Shown here: positions 43,601 through 55,356 of the stretch, in pieces
Layout of the letters: every line of letters begins with the position of its first letter
How positions within the stretch are numbered: position 1 is the stretch's first letter
Source of the DNA: Nostoc sphaeroides
GTDB taxonomy: Bacteria > Cyanobacteriota > Cyanobacteriia > Cyanobacteriales > Nostocaceae
DNA length: 64,000 nt
Assembly (NCBI RefSeq): GCF_003443655.1
Contig: NZ_CP031941.1
Location: forward strand, 2,289,501 to 2,353,500
Reading direction: 5' to 3'
Position numbers and translations under genes: made by a program
The notes under the pieces: generated by a model
What the model saw: only the letters and a program-made list of their open reading frames with translations
Told to the model about the DNA's origin: nothing
Database searches by the model: none

Positions 43601-44357
43601 GAGAATTTTCTCCTTGTTGAAACCTGTTAAAATTTTGGGAATATTCCAAATATGCAGAATTCCAAATGTGCAAATTGCTATCTGGCTAAAAGTCTTTAAC
43701 GACACAAACAAGAGCTAACCTTTGCAGGCTAAAAGTTAAAACTAGTCTGCATTAGTTTAACTTTGCTTATATAGCCTATAAGCTTGCAAAATTGAAACAC
43801 TATTAAACCTTTGACTGTAAACAGACTAAGACAACTTAACTCAATACTGTTCTACTGACTATTTACTCAATGAACAAAGAGAAAAGGGTGTTTAATTTGC
43901 CGATTCAAAGTCAAATTTTTAGGTTAAAAACTGTATTTGGAATTATCTTGCTAATACTATATTGAAGTAATGTTAAGATTTCATAATATTTTGGTTAAAA
44001 TAATATTTTGGTTAAAATTTAGTAACTACTGATTATTTTTACTTGCTGATGCAAGCATCACTCGACTGTTTTAATAGCTATTAAACGATTTAATCTTCGC
44101 AGGCGATCGCTATTGTTCTCTTGACTTTAAAGCAGCTTGGAGGCGATCGCTATTGATCTGTTCACTTCAAAGTACGTCTAACAAAAATAATTAAAAAAAG
44201 GTTAGAGGATAGAATAAATTTCAAAACAAAATACAGTTAGTCTCTACAAAAAGTACAATTAGTTTGGCAAATAAAACTTTTTTATCTTTAGCTCCGTTCT
44301 TCAACTCTTGTAAAAGTAGTATTTACAAGAGTTGAAGAAAGAGTATCCTAACGACTG
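43601..44357. repeat. Duplicated leader of paralogue 1 and spacer
   Basis: From 43601 to about 44110 this is the conserved upstream region shared by all three paralogues (it contains GCTTATATAGCCTATAAGC and TTTTGGTTAAAATAATATTT). At 44102-44181 there are two copies of a 40-bp HIP1-bearing repeat. The 3' hairpin of paralogue 2 is at 44302-44334. Confidence 0.7.
44102..44181 (+). repeat. 40-bp HIP1 tandem repeat, 2 copies
   Basis: GGCGATCGCTATTG starts at 44102 and 44142, each followed by a TTCACTTCAAAG-like tail. It is a diverged relative of the 14-copy array at 45821. Confidence 0.8.
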
Positions 44358-45311
44358 TTATTCATTAACAATCGTAAAGCCTTCATAATCAATGGCTCCA
44401 CTTGCAGCACTTGGTAAATTAACGGTACCAAGTAAGGTGGCGGTTGCAAAGCCAGCACCATTAGTACCACCAGTACTGCCTAAACCTAGACCTGATGCAG
44501 CAAGTTCATCTTGGTAGCCTGTGATCTCATAGACAGCGCCACTTTCCAGCCAACCGATCAATCTTTGAGAACCGAAGTTAGTAAATGACAACCCAGAATC
44601 TCCGTTTACATTCAGAGCTTCCCCAGAAGGAGTTCTCAAAGCAATCGGCGCAGATAGCTGACCAGTGAGCAAATCGACTTTGTAAAGTTGCGCTCCATCT
44701 CCATCACGAGTGGTGAAATCGCTAGCAAGAGCGCGACTACCAGGATTGAGATTGTCGATAGCTAATCCATCGGCATATTGAGGGTTGGTAGGTTGAGTTC
44801 CTTGTCTTTGTGCAGCAGTAGGTGCTGCGGCTACAAGGTTAATAGTTCCAGGGTTAGCTGTGGTAATTCTATAAAGAGAGCTTCCTACTGGCCCATTTGC
44901 GGGATTCGGATTCCCTGAAATGTTGTATAGAGTATTACCAGCAAAGTCAGCACCTGACTCAAATCCAAAACGACGTAGGTCAGATGGTGTACGGGTTGGT
45001 GAGGTCGTGGCTGAAGCAAAAGGTTGATCTACATTATTAACTACAGTAACAGTTGGATCAATTGGTGTTGTAGGACCAGTGACGCGTGCTTCGTTAACCG
45101 CACCTACCCTTCCGGTAATGGGGTTAGTTCCCAAACCTTCTAGATCGGCGGTAGTAGCATTAGCTGGAAGATTGACTGTACCTACTAGTGTGGGAGCAAT
45201 AGGTGAAGTTGTAAGTGCCGAAGGTATCAAAAAGCGGTAAACGTCAAGTTGCTTGCCATTATTAGCGTTGCCGTCACGATCTTCTCCAATGGTATAGCCG
45301 TAAAGAGCCAT
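44358..45311 (-). CDS. Triplicated beta-propeller-like protein, paralogue 2
   Basis: 317 residues from the ATG at 45311 (AAGGAG upstream). It shares the full blade series with paralogues 1 and 3 but differs in the N-terminal loop (GEDRDGNANNGKQLDVYRFLIPS) and in FDNRD-type insertions. The replacement LLALLENGAVY to LIGWLESGAVY is unique to this copy. It reads in the same direction as its two paralogues; the spacer to paralogue 3 holds the 14-copy HIP1 array, which is therefore in its distal promoter region. Confidence 0.75.
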   Translation of the reverse strand: MALYGYTIGEDRDGNANNGKQLDVYRFLIPSALTTSPIAPTLVGTVNLPANATTADLEGLGTNPITGRVGAVNEARVTGPTTPIDPTVTVVNNVDQPFASATTSPTRTPSDLRRFGFESGADFAGNTLYNISGNPNPANGPVGSSLYRITTANPGTINLVAAAPTAAQRQGTQPTNPQYADGLAIDNLNPGSRALASDFTTRDGDGAQLYKVDLLTGQLSAPIALRTPSGEALNVNGDSGLSFTNFGSQRLIGWLESGAVYEITGYQDELAASGLGLGSTGGTNGAGFATATLLGTVNLPSAASGAIDYEGFTIVNE

Positions 45312-45820
45312 GAGAATTTTCTCCTTATTGAAACCTGTTAAAATTTTAGGAACATTCCAAATATGCAGCATTCCAAATGTGCAAATTGCTATCTGGCTAA
45401 AAGTCTTTAACGACACAAACAAAGCTAACCTTTGCAGGCTAAAAGTTAAAACTAGCTTGTATTACTTGTATTATCTTAACTTTGCTTATATAGCCTATAA
45501 GCTTGCAAAATTGAAACACTATTAGACCTTTGACTGTAAACAGACTAAGACAACTTAACTCAATACTGTTCTACTGACTATTTACTCAATGAACAAAGAG
45601 AAAAGGGTGTTTAATTTGCCGATTCAAAGTCAAATTTTTAGGTTAAAAACTGCATTTGGAATTATCTTGCTAATACTATATTGAAGTAATGTTAAGATTT
45701 CATAATATTTTGGTTAAAATAATATTTTGGTTAAAATTTAGTAACTACTGATTATTTTTACTTACTGATGCAAGCATCACTCGACTGTTTTAATAGCTAT
45801 TAAACGATTTAATCTTCGCA

Positions 45821-46377
45821 GGCGATCGCTACTGTTCTGTTCACTTCAAAGCACCTTGGAGGCGATCGCTACTGTTCTGTTCACTTCAAAGCATCTTGGA
45901 GGCGATCGCTACTGTTCTGTTCACTTCAAAGCATCTTGGAGGCGATCGCTATTGTTCTGTTCACTTCAAAGCACCTTGGAGGCGATCGCTACTGTTGTGT
46001 TCACTTCAAAGCACCTTGGAGGCGATCGCTATTGTTCTGTTTACTTCAAAGCATCTTGGAGGCGATCGCTACTGTTGTGTTCACTTCAAAGCACCTTGGA
46101 GGCGATCGCTACTGTTGTGTTCACTTCAAAGCACCTTGGAGGCGATCGCTACTGTTGTGTTCACTTCAAAGCACCTTGGAGGCGATCGCTACTGTTGTGT
46201 TCACTTCAAAGCACCTTGGAGGCGATCGCTATTGTTCTGTTCACTTCAAAGCATCTTGGAGGCGATCGCTACTGTTGTGTTCACTTCAAAGTATCTTGGA
46301 GGCGATCGCTACTGTTGTGTTCACTTCAAAGCACCTTGGAGGCGATCGCTATTGTTCTGTTCACTTCAAAGCACCTT
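45821..46377 (+). repeat. 40-bp HIP1 tandem repeat, 14 copies
   Basis: Fourteen head-to-tail copies starting with GGCGATCGCT, at 45821 and every 40 bp to 46341, continuing as A(C/T)TGTT(C/G)TGTTCAC and TTCAAAGCACCTTGGA. Variation is restricted to four positions. Since 40 is one more than a multiple of three, all three + strand frames are open across the array and each gives the same periodic peptide; they are not genes. Confidence 0.95.
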
Positions 46378-46557
46378 TAACAAAAAGAATTAAAAAAGGG
46401 TTAGAGGATAGAATAAATTTCAAAATAAAATCCAGTTAGTCTCTACAAAAATTACAGGTAGTTTAGCAAATAAAACTTTTTTTATCTTTAACTCCGTTCT
46501 TCAACTCTTGTAAAAGTAGTATTTACAAGAGTTGAAGAAAGAGTATCCTAACGACTG
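46378..46557. other. Spacer with 3' hairpin of paralogue 3
   Basis: It is conserved with 44182-44357 (AACAAAAA.AATTAAAAAA.GGTTAGAGGATAG-type sequence). The hairpin CAACTCTTGTAAA/TTTACAAGAGTTG at 46502-46534 follows the stop of paralogue 3. Confidence 0.55.
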
Positions 46558-47547
46558 TTATTCATTAACAATCGTAAAGCCTTCATAATCAATGGCTCCA
46601 CTCACAGCATTTGGTAAATTAACGTTACCAATTAAGGTGGCGGTTGCAAAGCCAGCACCATTAGTACCAGTAGCACTACCTAAACCTAGACCTGATGCAG
46701 CAAGTTCATCTTGGTAGCCTGTGATCTCATAGACAGCGCCATTTTCCAGCAAAGCCAACAATCTTTGAGATCCACTGTTAGTAAATGCCAAACCAGAATC
46801 TAATCCAATTCCAGAAGTTGTGGTGACATTCAAATTTTCCCCTGAAGGAGTTCTAAGCACAATCGGCTCAGATAGCTCACCAGTGAGCAAATCTACTTTG
46901 TAAAGGTTGTTCTTAGTGTTGTCGGACGCAATTTCATCTCTGTTATCGAAATCGCTAGCAAAAGCACGAGTAGGGCCAGGATTAAGATTATCGATAGCTA
47001 ATCCATCTGCATACTTTCCAGGGTTGGTAGGTTGAGTTCCTTGTGTTTGTGCAGCAGTAGGTGCTGCGGCTACAAGGCTAATAGTTCCAGAGTTAGCTGT
47101 GGTAATTCTATAAAGAGAGCTTCCTACTGTCCCATTTGCGGTAACAGGATTCCCTGAAATGTTGTATAGAGTATTACCATCAAAGTCAGCACCTGACTCA
47201 AATCCAAAACGACGTAAGTCAGATGGTGTACGGGTTGGTGAAACCGTGGCTGGAGCAAAAGGCACATCTACATTATTAACGACAATAACAGCTGGATCAA
47301 TTGCTGTTGTAGTACCCGTGACCCGTGCTTCGTTAACTGCACTTACCCTTCCGGTGGTGGGGTTCGTTGCCAAACCTTCTAGGTCTATGCGTGTGGCAGC
47401 AGTACTTGTAATATCGACTGTACCTACTAATGTGGCAGCAATAGAACCTGTAGGTGCAGAAGGGATCAAAAAGCGGTAAACGGGAAGTTGATTTCCACTA
47501 GTGTTAGGGTTACTATCTTCTCCAATGGTATAGCCGTAAAGAACCAT
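46558..47547 (-). CDS. Triplicated beta-propeller-like protein, paralogue 3
   Basis: 329 residues from the ATG at 47547, preceded by AAGGAG at the same spacing as in the other copies. It is the longest copy, with an insertion in the penultimate blade (TTTSGIGLDSGLAFTNSGS) and a variable VDITSTAATRIDLEGLATNP region. Sequence upstream of the ATG is homologous to that of copies 1 and 2 but frame-shifted, which fixes the translation start of all three. Function unknown. Confidence 0.75.
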   Translation of the reverse strand: MVLYGYTIGEDSNPNTSGNQLPVYRFLIPSAPTGSIAATLVGTVDITSTAATRIDLEGLATNPTTGRVSAVNEARVTGTTTAIDPAVIVVNNVDVPFAPATVSPTRTPSDLRRFGFESGADFDGNTLYNISGNPVTANGTVGSSLYRITTANSGTISLVAAAPTAAQTQGTQPTNPGKYADGLAIDNLNPGPTRAFASDFDNRDEIASDNTKNNLYKVDLLTGELSEPIVLRTPSGENLNVTTTSGIGLDSGLAFTNSGSQRLLALLENGAVYEITGYQDELAASGLGLGSATGTNGAGFATATLIGNVNLPNAVSGAIDYEGFTIVNE

Positions 47548-48044
47548 GATAACTGTCTCCTTATTCAAACTGTTAAACTTTTGAGAACATTCCAAATATG
47601 CAGCATTCCAAATGTGCAAATTGCTATCTGGCTAAAAGTCTTTAACGACACTAACAAAGCTAACCTTTGCAGGCTAAAAGTTAAAAATAGTCTGCATTTA
47701 ATTTTGCTTATATAGCCTATAAGCTTGCAAAATTGAAACACTACTAAACCTTTGTCCGGAAACAGGCTAAGACAACTTAACTCAATACCGTTGTAGTTAC
47801 TATTTGCTCAATGAATAAAGAGAAAAGGATCTTTGATTTGCCGATTCAAAGTCAAAGTTTAAGGTTAAAAGCTGTATTTGAGATGATCTTATTAACACTA
47901 TATTTGACTGATGTTAAGATTTGATGATATCTCGGTTAAAGTTTAGTAGCTACTGATTATTTTTACTCACTTATGTAAGCATCACTCGACTGTTTTAATA
48001 GCTATTAAACGATTTAATCTTCGCAGGCGATCGCTATTGGCATT

Positions 48045-48236
48045 AGGACTTACGCATTAAAAGTAAATACCAAATGCAGATGTTTTAAAAACACATCTAT
48101 CTTAGGGTTAATTTATTAATTACCCCTAGATTGCGGGTGTATTTACCATCAAAAAATGATCAATAAAAGCCTGAAAAAACGTATTGTGGTAAATGCATAT
48201 CATGATTAATTTGTACAGTGCGTAAATCTTAGTCCT
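48045..48236. mobile_element. MITE, family C copy 2, inside a HIP1 repeat unit
   Basis: Left end AGGACTTACGCA; right end TGCGTAAATCTTAGTCCT, which carries a 5-base insertion relative to the other copies. The interior, 160 bp, includes an inverted pair (AATACCAAATGCA and TGGTAAATGCAT words). It separates GGCGATCGCTATTG from GTTCACTT of the 40-bp repeat. Confidence 0.65.
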
Positions 48237-48491
48237 GTTCACTTGAGAGTACCTTTAACAAAAAGAATAAAAAAAGGTTAAACGACAAAGGTAAAAAGAA
48301 AATCTCATCTCTTCTCCTTTGCCCTTTAACCTGACTCTGCAAGAACTTTAACGAACTTTGGGGGTTTAAGTCCCCAGCAAGACAGGCAGCGCGTGAAAGT
48401 GTCGGGGTATAAATCCCCGTCACAAAACGTAATTGCGAATTGCGAATTGCGAATTGCGAATTGTTTTAATGCCTTTTGTGGAGGACTAAAT

Positions 48492-48594
48492 CCAATACCG
48501 TTCAGTTAAGCCCAAAAACCTTGGTAAAGACGCGAAATTTCGCGTCTCTACAGGTTTAAAATCAGTACCACAAATCCTTAACTGAACTGTATTG
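48492..48594. mobile_element. MITE, family J copy 2 with 9-bp target duplication
   Basis: Ends CCAATACCGTTCAGTTAAG and CTTAACTGAACTGTATTG, 103 bp. GGACTAAAT is present on both sides (48483-48491 and 48595-48603). The interior hairpin is AGACGCGAAATTTCGCGTCT, different from that of copy 1 at 32025. Confidence 0.85.
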
Positions 48595-48935
48595 GGACTA
48601 AATCAGACTTTTGCTAGGGCATAAACGCACAGCGCAAAGCCAAGACGTTTCCGTTGTTTCGGGCTTGTTGTCTGACATCGCAACCTAAACGCAATCAAAA
48701 TGTTGGTCTAGTTTTATACCAATTATTTGAGAGGGTGCATATATTTACCCCCCAAGGCATCGGCGGGAATACTGGGGTATCTTGTTATGTGCATCTATAT
48801 ATATTATTTGGTTTAACAAATTTCTAACTGCACAGTTATTTTTGCCCTGCTGCATTAGTATGTCAAAATAAAAATACCCGATACATCAAGGTGAGCGATC
48901 GCTCCAAAAGCTAGATTAAAGGATTGACCTGAGCA

Positions 48936-49574
48936 ATGGCAGACCCAACCAATCACAATCAAGCGGGAGAAGTAGCTCCCAGCACAGTTGACAAGCAAGC
49001 TCCCAGTGTGGCTGAAGAACACGCTCCTAGTACAGACTCACCGGAAGCTACAGACCTTCCTACTGCTAACGCGCCAGATCCGAAAGCTGCAAACCCCGAA
49101 GATAACCCTAATGCTGCATCACCTAAGCGCGAAAAACCCGCAGCCGCCGCAACAGGAGAAAAACCCGCAGCTAAAGCCGCCAAAAAGGAAAAAGCCCCAG
49201 CTGTTGAGGATAAGCCATTTGTAGAGTTCATCGAGCAAGACTACTTGCCAGCTTTACAAAAAGCGATCGCTCAACAAGGCGTGAAAGATTTACAGGTGTC
49301 TTTTGCCAAGCAGAAAGTTCCAATCACTGGTTTTGAATCTGCCGAAGAATGCTGGCAAATTATCGGCAGTTGGAAAGAAATTGGTCTGCGTCAGTTTAAC
49401 CTCTATTTCCCAGAAGAAGATATTCAAGGGAAAAAGGGATTTTCCTGTAATGAAGGCAAAAAACCTAGCACTCTTGAGTCCTTCTTAATTGATGAGCGCA
49501 AAACTACCCTTGATTTGTTAGTATTTGGCTTAGTTCAGCGCTTGGACGGTCAAAAGTGGTTAGGTATAAATTAG
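48936..49574 (+). CDS. DUF2996-type protein with low-complexity N-terminus
   Basis: 212 residues. The first 90 are Ala/Pro/Lys/Glu-rich and disordered (PEREKPAAAATGEKPAAKAAKK-like). The C-terminal domain at about 93-212 (FVEFIEQDYLPALQKAIAQQG, SFAKQKVPITG, WQIIGSWKEIGLRQFNLYF, TLESFLIDERKTTLDLLVFGLVQRLDGQKWLGIN) matches the cyanobacterial/plastid DUF2996 pattern. It has no TM or signal. Function unknown. Confidence 0.8.
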   Translation: MADPTNHNQAGEVAPSTVDKQAPSVAEEHAPSTDSPEATDLPTANAPDPKAANPEDNPNAASPKREKPAAAATGEKPAAKAAKKEKAPAVEDKPFVEFIEQDYLPALQKAIAQQGVKDLQVSFAKQKVPITGFESAEECWQIIGSWKEIGLRQFNLYFPEEDIQGKKGFSCNEGKKPSTLESFLIDERKTTLDLLVFGLVQRLDGQKWLGIN

Positions 49575-49641
49575 TCATTGGTCATTAGTCATTGGTTTTT
49601 TTAAGAAAAGACAAAGGACAAATGACAAAGGACTATTTTAT

Positions 49642-50136
49642 TTAAAGTTCATGGAAATGGTAGATAACGGCTCCAGTATTGGGGTCGTTATCTATTTTTA
49701 CGTAACCTGATTTGTACATCTCGTTCAGAGTAGCTTCCACTTCAGCAAAGCTAGCTCCCGTAAACTTTACGCCTTGAGTCACAGTTAAAATACCACCCTT
49801 GCTTTCTGCCGCTTCAATCAGTTTAATCATGAGTTGGTTGCCTGTTGGGCGGTGGACTTGAGAAGCAACCACTGCTTGATTTAAGGGCACACCAAAGGGA
49901 GACACACCCGCTTTTAATCTCAGGTTGTTTTCGTATTCGTCAACCATGTTGGGGATGAAAAACAAATCCACCAACTGCCCTATACCAAACACACCACCGG
50001 TCAACAGCCACAACAAACCAGTCCCAATCTTGCCATTGTAGAAACGGTGCAGTCCTCCTAATCCGAAAAAGACTGCTGCACACAAGATGTAAGAGACAAG
50101 AAGTCGGTCTTTATGCTGATTGTTTTCAAGATTCAT
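49642..50136 (-). CDS. TM2-domain protein with C-terminal helical module
   Basis: 164 residues. The TM2 domain lies at about 10-65: two TM helices with LGGLHRFYNGKIGTGLLWLLTGGVFGIGQLVDLFFIP, the DRF-like motif being HRFY. The C-terminal 70 residues (MIKLIEAAESKGGILTVTQGVKFTGASFAEVEATLNEMYKSGYV) look like a winged-helix or SHOCT-like module. It is an integral membrane protein of unknown role, tail to tail with the DUF2996 gene. Confidence 0.85.
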   Translation of the reverse strand: MNLENNQHKDRLLVSYILCAAVFFGLGGLHRFYNGKIGTGLLWLLTGGVFGIGQLVDLFFIPNMVDEYENNLRLKAGVSPFGVPLNQAVVASQVHRPTGNQLMIKLIEAAESKGGILTVTQGVKFTGASFAEVEATLNEMYKSGYVKIDNDPNTGAVIYHFHEL

Positions 50137-50503
50137 CTCGTTTTCAACCCTTTGGATTTACTCTTGTTGCCTAAGATGGGTTTTCCATATTGTAGTAAAA
50201 ACCACAGAAAATTACTGAGATAGCAGTGCTTTTAGAATACAAGAAGTGCGTACTACTCCACTTGATCTAAACAGTGCTGATCGCTGAACTACGTTTATTT
50301 GACTACTAGTCAGCGATTCTTGGTTCCGTAAACATTGAATGATTGTTGCAACTCTTAATCTTTTGCTTACAAATTTCTAACCCGTACCTTGGTAGACTGA
50401 ACTTTATACAATTGGATTATTGTGGGCTGTTACGCCTTGCCAGAGCTTTAACCTTGGCTTTCTGGTCTACTTAAGATAATAAAGACGAAAGAGCAATCAA
50501 GAC
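50137..50503. other. Divergent promoter region of acsF
   Basis: A 367-bp gap without repeats or gene remnants. It should hold promoters for acsF and the TM2 gene. I could not identify a specific regulator site. Confidence 0.4.
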
Positions 50504-51580
50504 ATGGTAGATTCCCTCAAAAAACCAGGCTTTGAAGAAATCCGGCCAGGGATTAAAGTCCCGGCAAAAGAAACCCTGTTAACACCTCGGTTTTATACTA
50601 CCGATTTTGATGAAATGGCGCGGATGGATATTTCCGTCAATGAAGACGAGTTACAAGCCATTCTCGAAGAGTTCCGCACTGACTACAACCGCCATCACTT
50701 TGTTCGAGATGCCGAGTTTGAACAATCCTGGGATCATATTGACGGGGAAACTCGTCGGTTGTTCGTTGAGTTTCTAGAACGTTCCTGTACGGCTGAGTTT
50801 TCTGGCTTTTTGCTGTATAAAGAACTTGGCCGTCGCTTGAAAGACAAAAGCCCCGTCTTGGCAGAGTGTTTTAACCTGATGTCACGGGATGAAGCACGTC
50901 ACGCTGGCTTTTTGAACAAAGCTTTGTCGGACTTTAATCTGTCCCTAGATTTAGGGTTTTTGACTAAGAGTCGCAGTTATACCTTCTTTAAACCGAAATT
51001 CATCTTCTACGCTACTTATCTTTCTGAGAAGATCGGTTATTGGCGCTATATCACTATTTATCGCCATTTAGAAGCACATCCCGAAGACCGGGTTTATCCA
51101 ATCTTCCGGTTCTTTGAGAACTGGTGTCAGGATGAAAACCGTCACGGCGATTTCTTTGATGCGATCATGAAATCCCAGCCGCAAATATTGAATGACTGGA
51201 AAGCACGGCTGTGGAGTCGGTTCTTCTTGTTGTCGGTGTTTGCGACAATGTATCTCAATGACATCCAACGCAAGGACTTTTATGCCACCCTTGGATTGGA
51301 TGCGCGAGAATACGACATCCATGTAATTAAGAAGACTAACGAAAACGCAGGTCGAGTGTTCCCATTGATGCTGGATGTAGAGAATCCAGAGTTTTATGAA
51401 CGCTTGGATACTTGTATAAGCAATAACGAGAAGCTGGGTGCGATCGCTAACTCTAGCACTCCCAAATTCCTGCAAATCTTCCAAAAACTGCCGCTTTACA
51501 TCTCCAGTGGCTGGCAGTTATTGCGGCTGTACCTGATGAAACCGATTGATACTGTTTCTGCTCAAGGGGCAGTTCGTTAA
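50504..51580 (+). CDS. acsF: Mg-protoporphyrin IX monomethyl ester oxidative cyclase
   Basis: 358 residues, the usual size. The di-iron ligands are visible: AEFSGF (E98), [10 protein letters not shown] (E130, H133) and [10 protein letters not shown] (E211, H214), with E in the N-terminal helix VEFLERSC. N-terminal [33 protein letters not shown] is typical of cyanobacterial AcsF/ChlA. It forms the isocyclic ring of protochlorophyllide using O2, in chlorophyll synthesis at membranes. It is monocistronic, with a strong terminator 26 bp after the stop. Only one isoform is present in the window. Confidence 0.97.
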   Translation: MVDSLKKPGFEEIRPGIKVPAKETLLTPRFYTTDFDEMARMDISVNEDELQAILEEFRTDYNRHHFVRDAEFEQSWDHIDGETRRLFVEFLERSCTAEFSGFLLYKELGRRLKDKSPVLAECFNLMSRDEARHAGFLNKALSDFNLSLDLGFLTKSRSYTFFKPKFIFYATYLSEKIGYWRYITIYRHLEAHPEDRVYPIFRFFENWCQDENRHGDFFDAIMKSQPQILNDWKARLWSRFFLLSVFATMYLNDIQRKDFYATLGLDAREYDIHVIKKTNENAGRVFPLMLDVENPEFYERLDTCISNNEKLGAIANSSTPKFLQIFQKLPLYISSGWQLLRLYLMKPIDTVSAQGAVR

Positions 51581-51605
51581 GTTATAACAGGTTTGCGAAA
51601 GCTTT

Positions 51606-51638
51606 AGTGGTTCTGCTGATTGCAGAGCCACTTTTTTT
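51606..51638 (+). terminator. Rho-independent terminator of acsF
   Basis: Stem AGTGGTTCTG/CAGAGCCACT with one mismatch and a 6-nt loop, followed directly by TTTTTTT. Confidence 0.88.
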
Positions 51639-51848
51639 GTCTTAAATATTACAGGTCATTAGTAGTGCGATCGCTACTAAAATCCTTGCTCAGTCTTCTA
51701 AAGAAGACTTCAGCTATGAGCCTCTTGAGAGGACTTCACCCTCGGTGAGCAATGATAATTGGGGGCTTACCTGTAAAATTTTTAACCATGATTGCGTGCC
51801 ATTTGTAATTTTGTAAGTTAAAAATTAAATATTAATTTAGGTAAGCGG

Positions 51849-52913
51849 ATGACAAGTAATAATATTGAGATTGTTTTCAGTTTTGATACAACTGGGAGTA
51901 TGTACCCTTGCCTTACCCAGGTACGGCGAAAAATCAAAAATACCGTTACCAGACTGATAGACGAAATTCCCTTAATTCGGATTGGGATTATTGCTCATGG
52001 TGACTACTGCGATGCAGGTTCAACTTATGTCACCAAAATATTTAATATATCCGGTGATGTTGATGCTATCTGTGATTTTGTGCAAAATGTCGAGCCTACT
52101 GGTGGCGGAGATGCACCAGAATGTTACGAATTAGTATTACATGAATCCCAATCTTTATCTTGGTCAAAGTCAGCAACAAAATCACTGGTTTTGATTGGCG
52201 ATGATATTCCCCATCCTCCAGCCCACAATCCTAAAAAACTAAATTGGCGCAAAGAGTTAGATAAATTAGCTGAGGCAGAAATTACAGTTTACGGAGTTCA
52301 AGCACTCAATCGCCCTCATGCTACTCCTTTTTATCAAGAACTTGCAGAAAAGTCTGGCGGTTTTCATATCAACTTAGACCAGTTTTCGTATATTAGTGAC
52401 TTGTTTTTAGCAGTTTGCTACCAACAATCTTCTACCGATCAGCTACAAGCTTATGAACAAGAAGTAATTGATCAAGGACGCATGAGCCGTGGGTTAAATA
52501 AAATATTTAACACTATGATGAACCGGGAAGCAACATCCTATTACGAATCGGCTGATTTACGGGCAGTTTATCCAGGACGTTTCCAGATTTTAGAGGTTGA
52601 ACAAGATATTTCAATTAAAGCGTTTGTATTGGAAAATGGTTTGAGTTTTAAAGTTGGGCGGGGTTTCTACGAATTCACAAAAACAGAAACTATCCAGGCT
52701 CAAAAAGAAATTATCTTAATGGAGCGGGTAACGGGTGATTTATTTGAAGGAGGGGCTGCACGAGAAATATTAGGTCTACCGATGGATGCAACGATTCGGA
52801 TTAAACCGAGTAACCTAGAAAAGTATGTTGTGTTTGTCCAAAGTACCTCTGCTAATCGTAAACTGATTGGCAAAACTCGATTTTTATATGAAGTCGAAGA
52901 CTGGGATCGCTAA
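51849..52913 (+). CDS. VWA-domain protein
   Basis: 354 residues. The von Willebrand A domain fills about 1-200: the metal-ion-dependent adhesion site starts SFDTTGSMYPC (DxTxS), with IGIIAHGDYCDAG and VLIGDDIPHPP at the later metal-contact positions. The C-terminal 120 residues form a beta-rich domain (LRAVYPGRFQILEVEQDISI, MERVTGDLFEGGAAREILGLPMDATIRIK). It is cytosolic. A decayed copy of its C-terminal coding region lies at 53159, so the locus has undergone a partial duplication. Function unknown. Confidence 0.87.
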   Translation: MTSNNIEIVFSFDTTGSMYPCLTQVRRKIKNTVTRLIDEIPLIRIGIIAHGDYCDAGSTYVTKIFNISGDVDAICDFVQNVEPTGGGDAPECYELVLHESQSLSWSKSATKSLVLIGDDIPHPPAHNPKKLNWRKELDKLAEAEITVYGVQALNRPHATPFYQELAEKSGGFHINLDQFSYISDLFLAVCYQQSSTDQLQAYEQEVIDQGRMSRGLNKIFNTMMNREATSYYESADLRAVYPGRFQILEVEQDISIKAFVLENGLSFKVGRGFYEFTKTETIQAQKEIILMERVTGDLFEGGAAREILGLPMDATIRIKPSNLEKYVVFVQSTSANRKLIGKTRFLYEVEDWDR

Positions 52914-52925
52914 ATGCCAACGACT

Positions 52926-53030
52926 ACTGGTCTGTCTCATAAGTTTTGATTGATTAGTTTGTTACCAAAACCCTGTAGAGACGCGAAATTGTACTTCGTC
53001 CCGCTACGCTAACGCGTCTCTAAAACCCAG
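52926..53030. mobile_element. MITE, family E copy 1 (right end unclear)
   Basis: The left end GTCTGTCTCATAAGTTTTGA and the following TTGATTAGTTTGTTACCAAAACCC match the element at 63465. The interior has GTAGAGACGCGAAAT and ACGCGTCTCT arms separated by a CTTCGTCCCGCTACGC insertion. The right terminal repeat could not be found. Confidence 0.55.
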
Positions 53031-53087
53031 TTATAGCGGTTCCCATTCAGACGCGGTACAACATTATATCGATATCGCAGGGTGTAA

Positions 53088-53108
53088 GGGCACGGCGGTG
53101 CCGTGCCC
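53088..53108. repeat. GC-rich hairpin GGGCACGGC/GCCGTGCCC
   Basis: Nine-base perfect arms with a 3-nt loop. This is a common cyanobacterial interspersed palindrome; it has no T-run. Confidence 0.55.
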
Positions 53109-53158
53109 CTAAGGGTGTACCTGACGCAAATGAGAAGTCAGGGAGCGCTACACATAAA

Positions 53159-55356
<2,198 letters not shown>

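Larger units (their letters stand above)
47548..48935. other. Leader of paralogue 3, then repeat-rich intergenic DNA
   Basis: From 47548 to about 48037 is the shared upstream block. It ends in one HIP1 40-bp unit (48026) that is broken by a MITE (48045-48236); the rest of the unit, GTTCACTT, resumes at 48237. Further on are four AATTGCG words (48430-48462), a family J element (48492-48594) and an AT-rich promoter region. No gene is supported. Confidence 0.6.

Noticed and set aside
43601..43711. N-terminal extensions of the propeller-like genes
   Set aside because: The extension is in another frame in paralogue 3, and AAGGAG lies before the internal ATG in all three, so the extension is leader sequence.
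45821..46377. Possible CRISPR array
   Set aside because: The units are directly contiguous with no unique spacers, and there are no cas genes.
45856..46439. Three overlapping + strand frames of 165-174 codons
   Set aside because: They are the same 40-bp repeat read in three frames; no start signals or homology.
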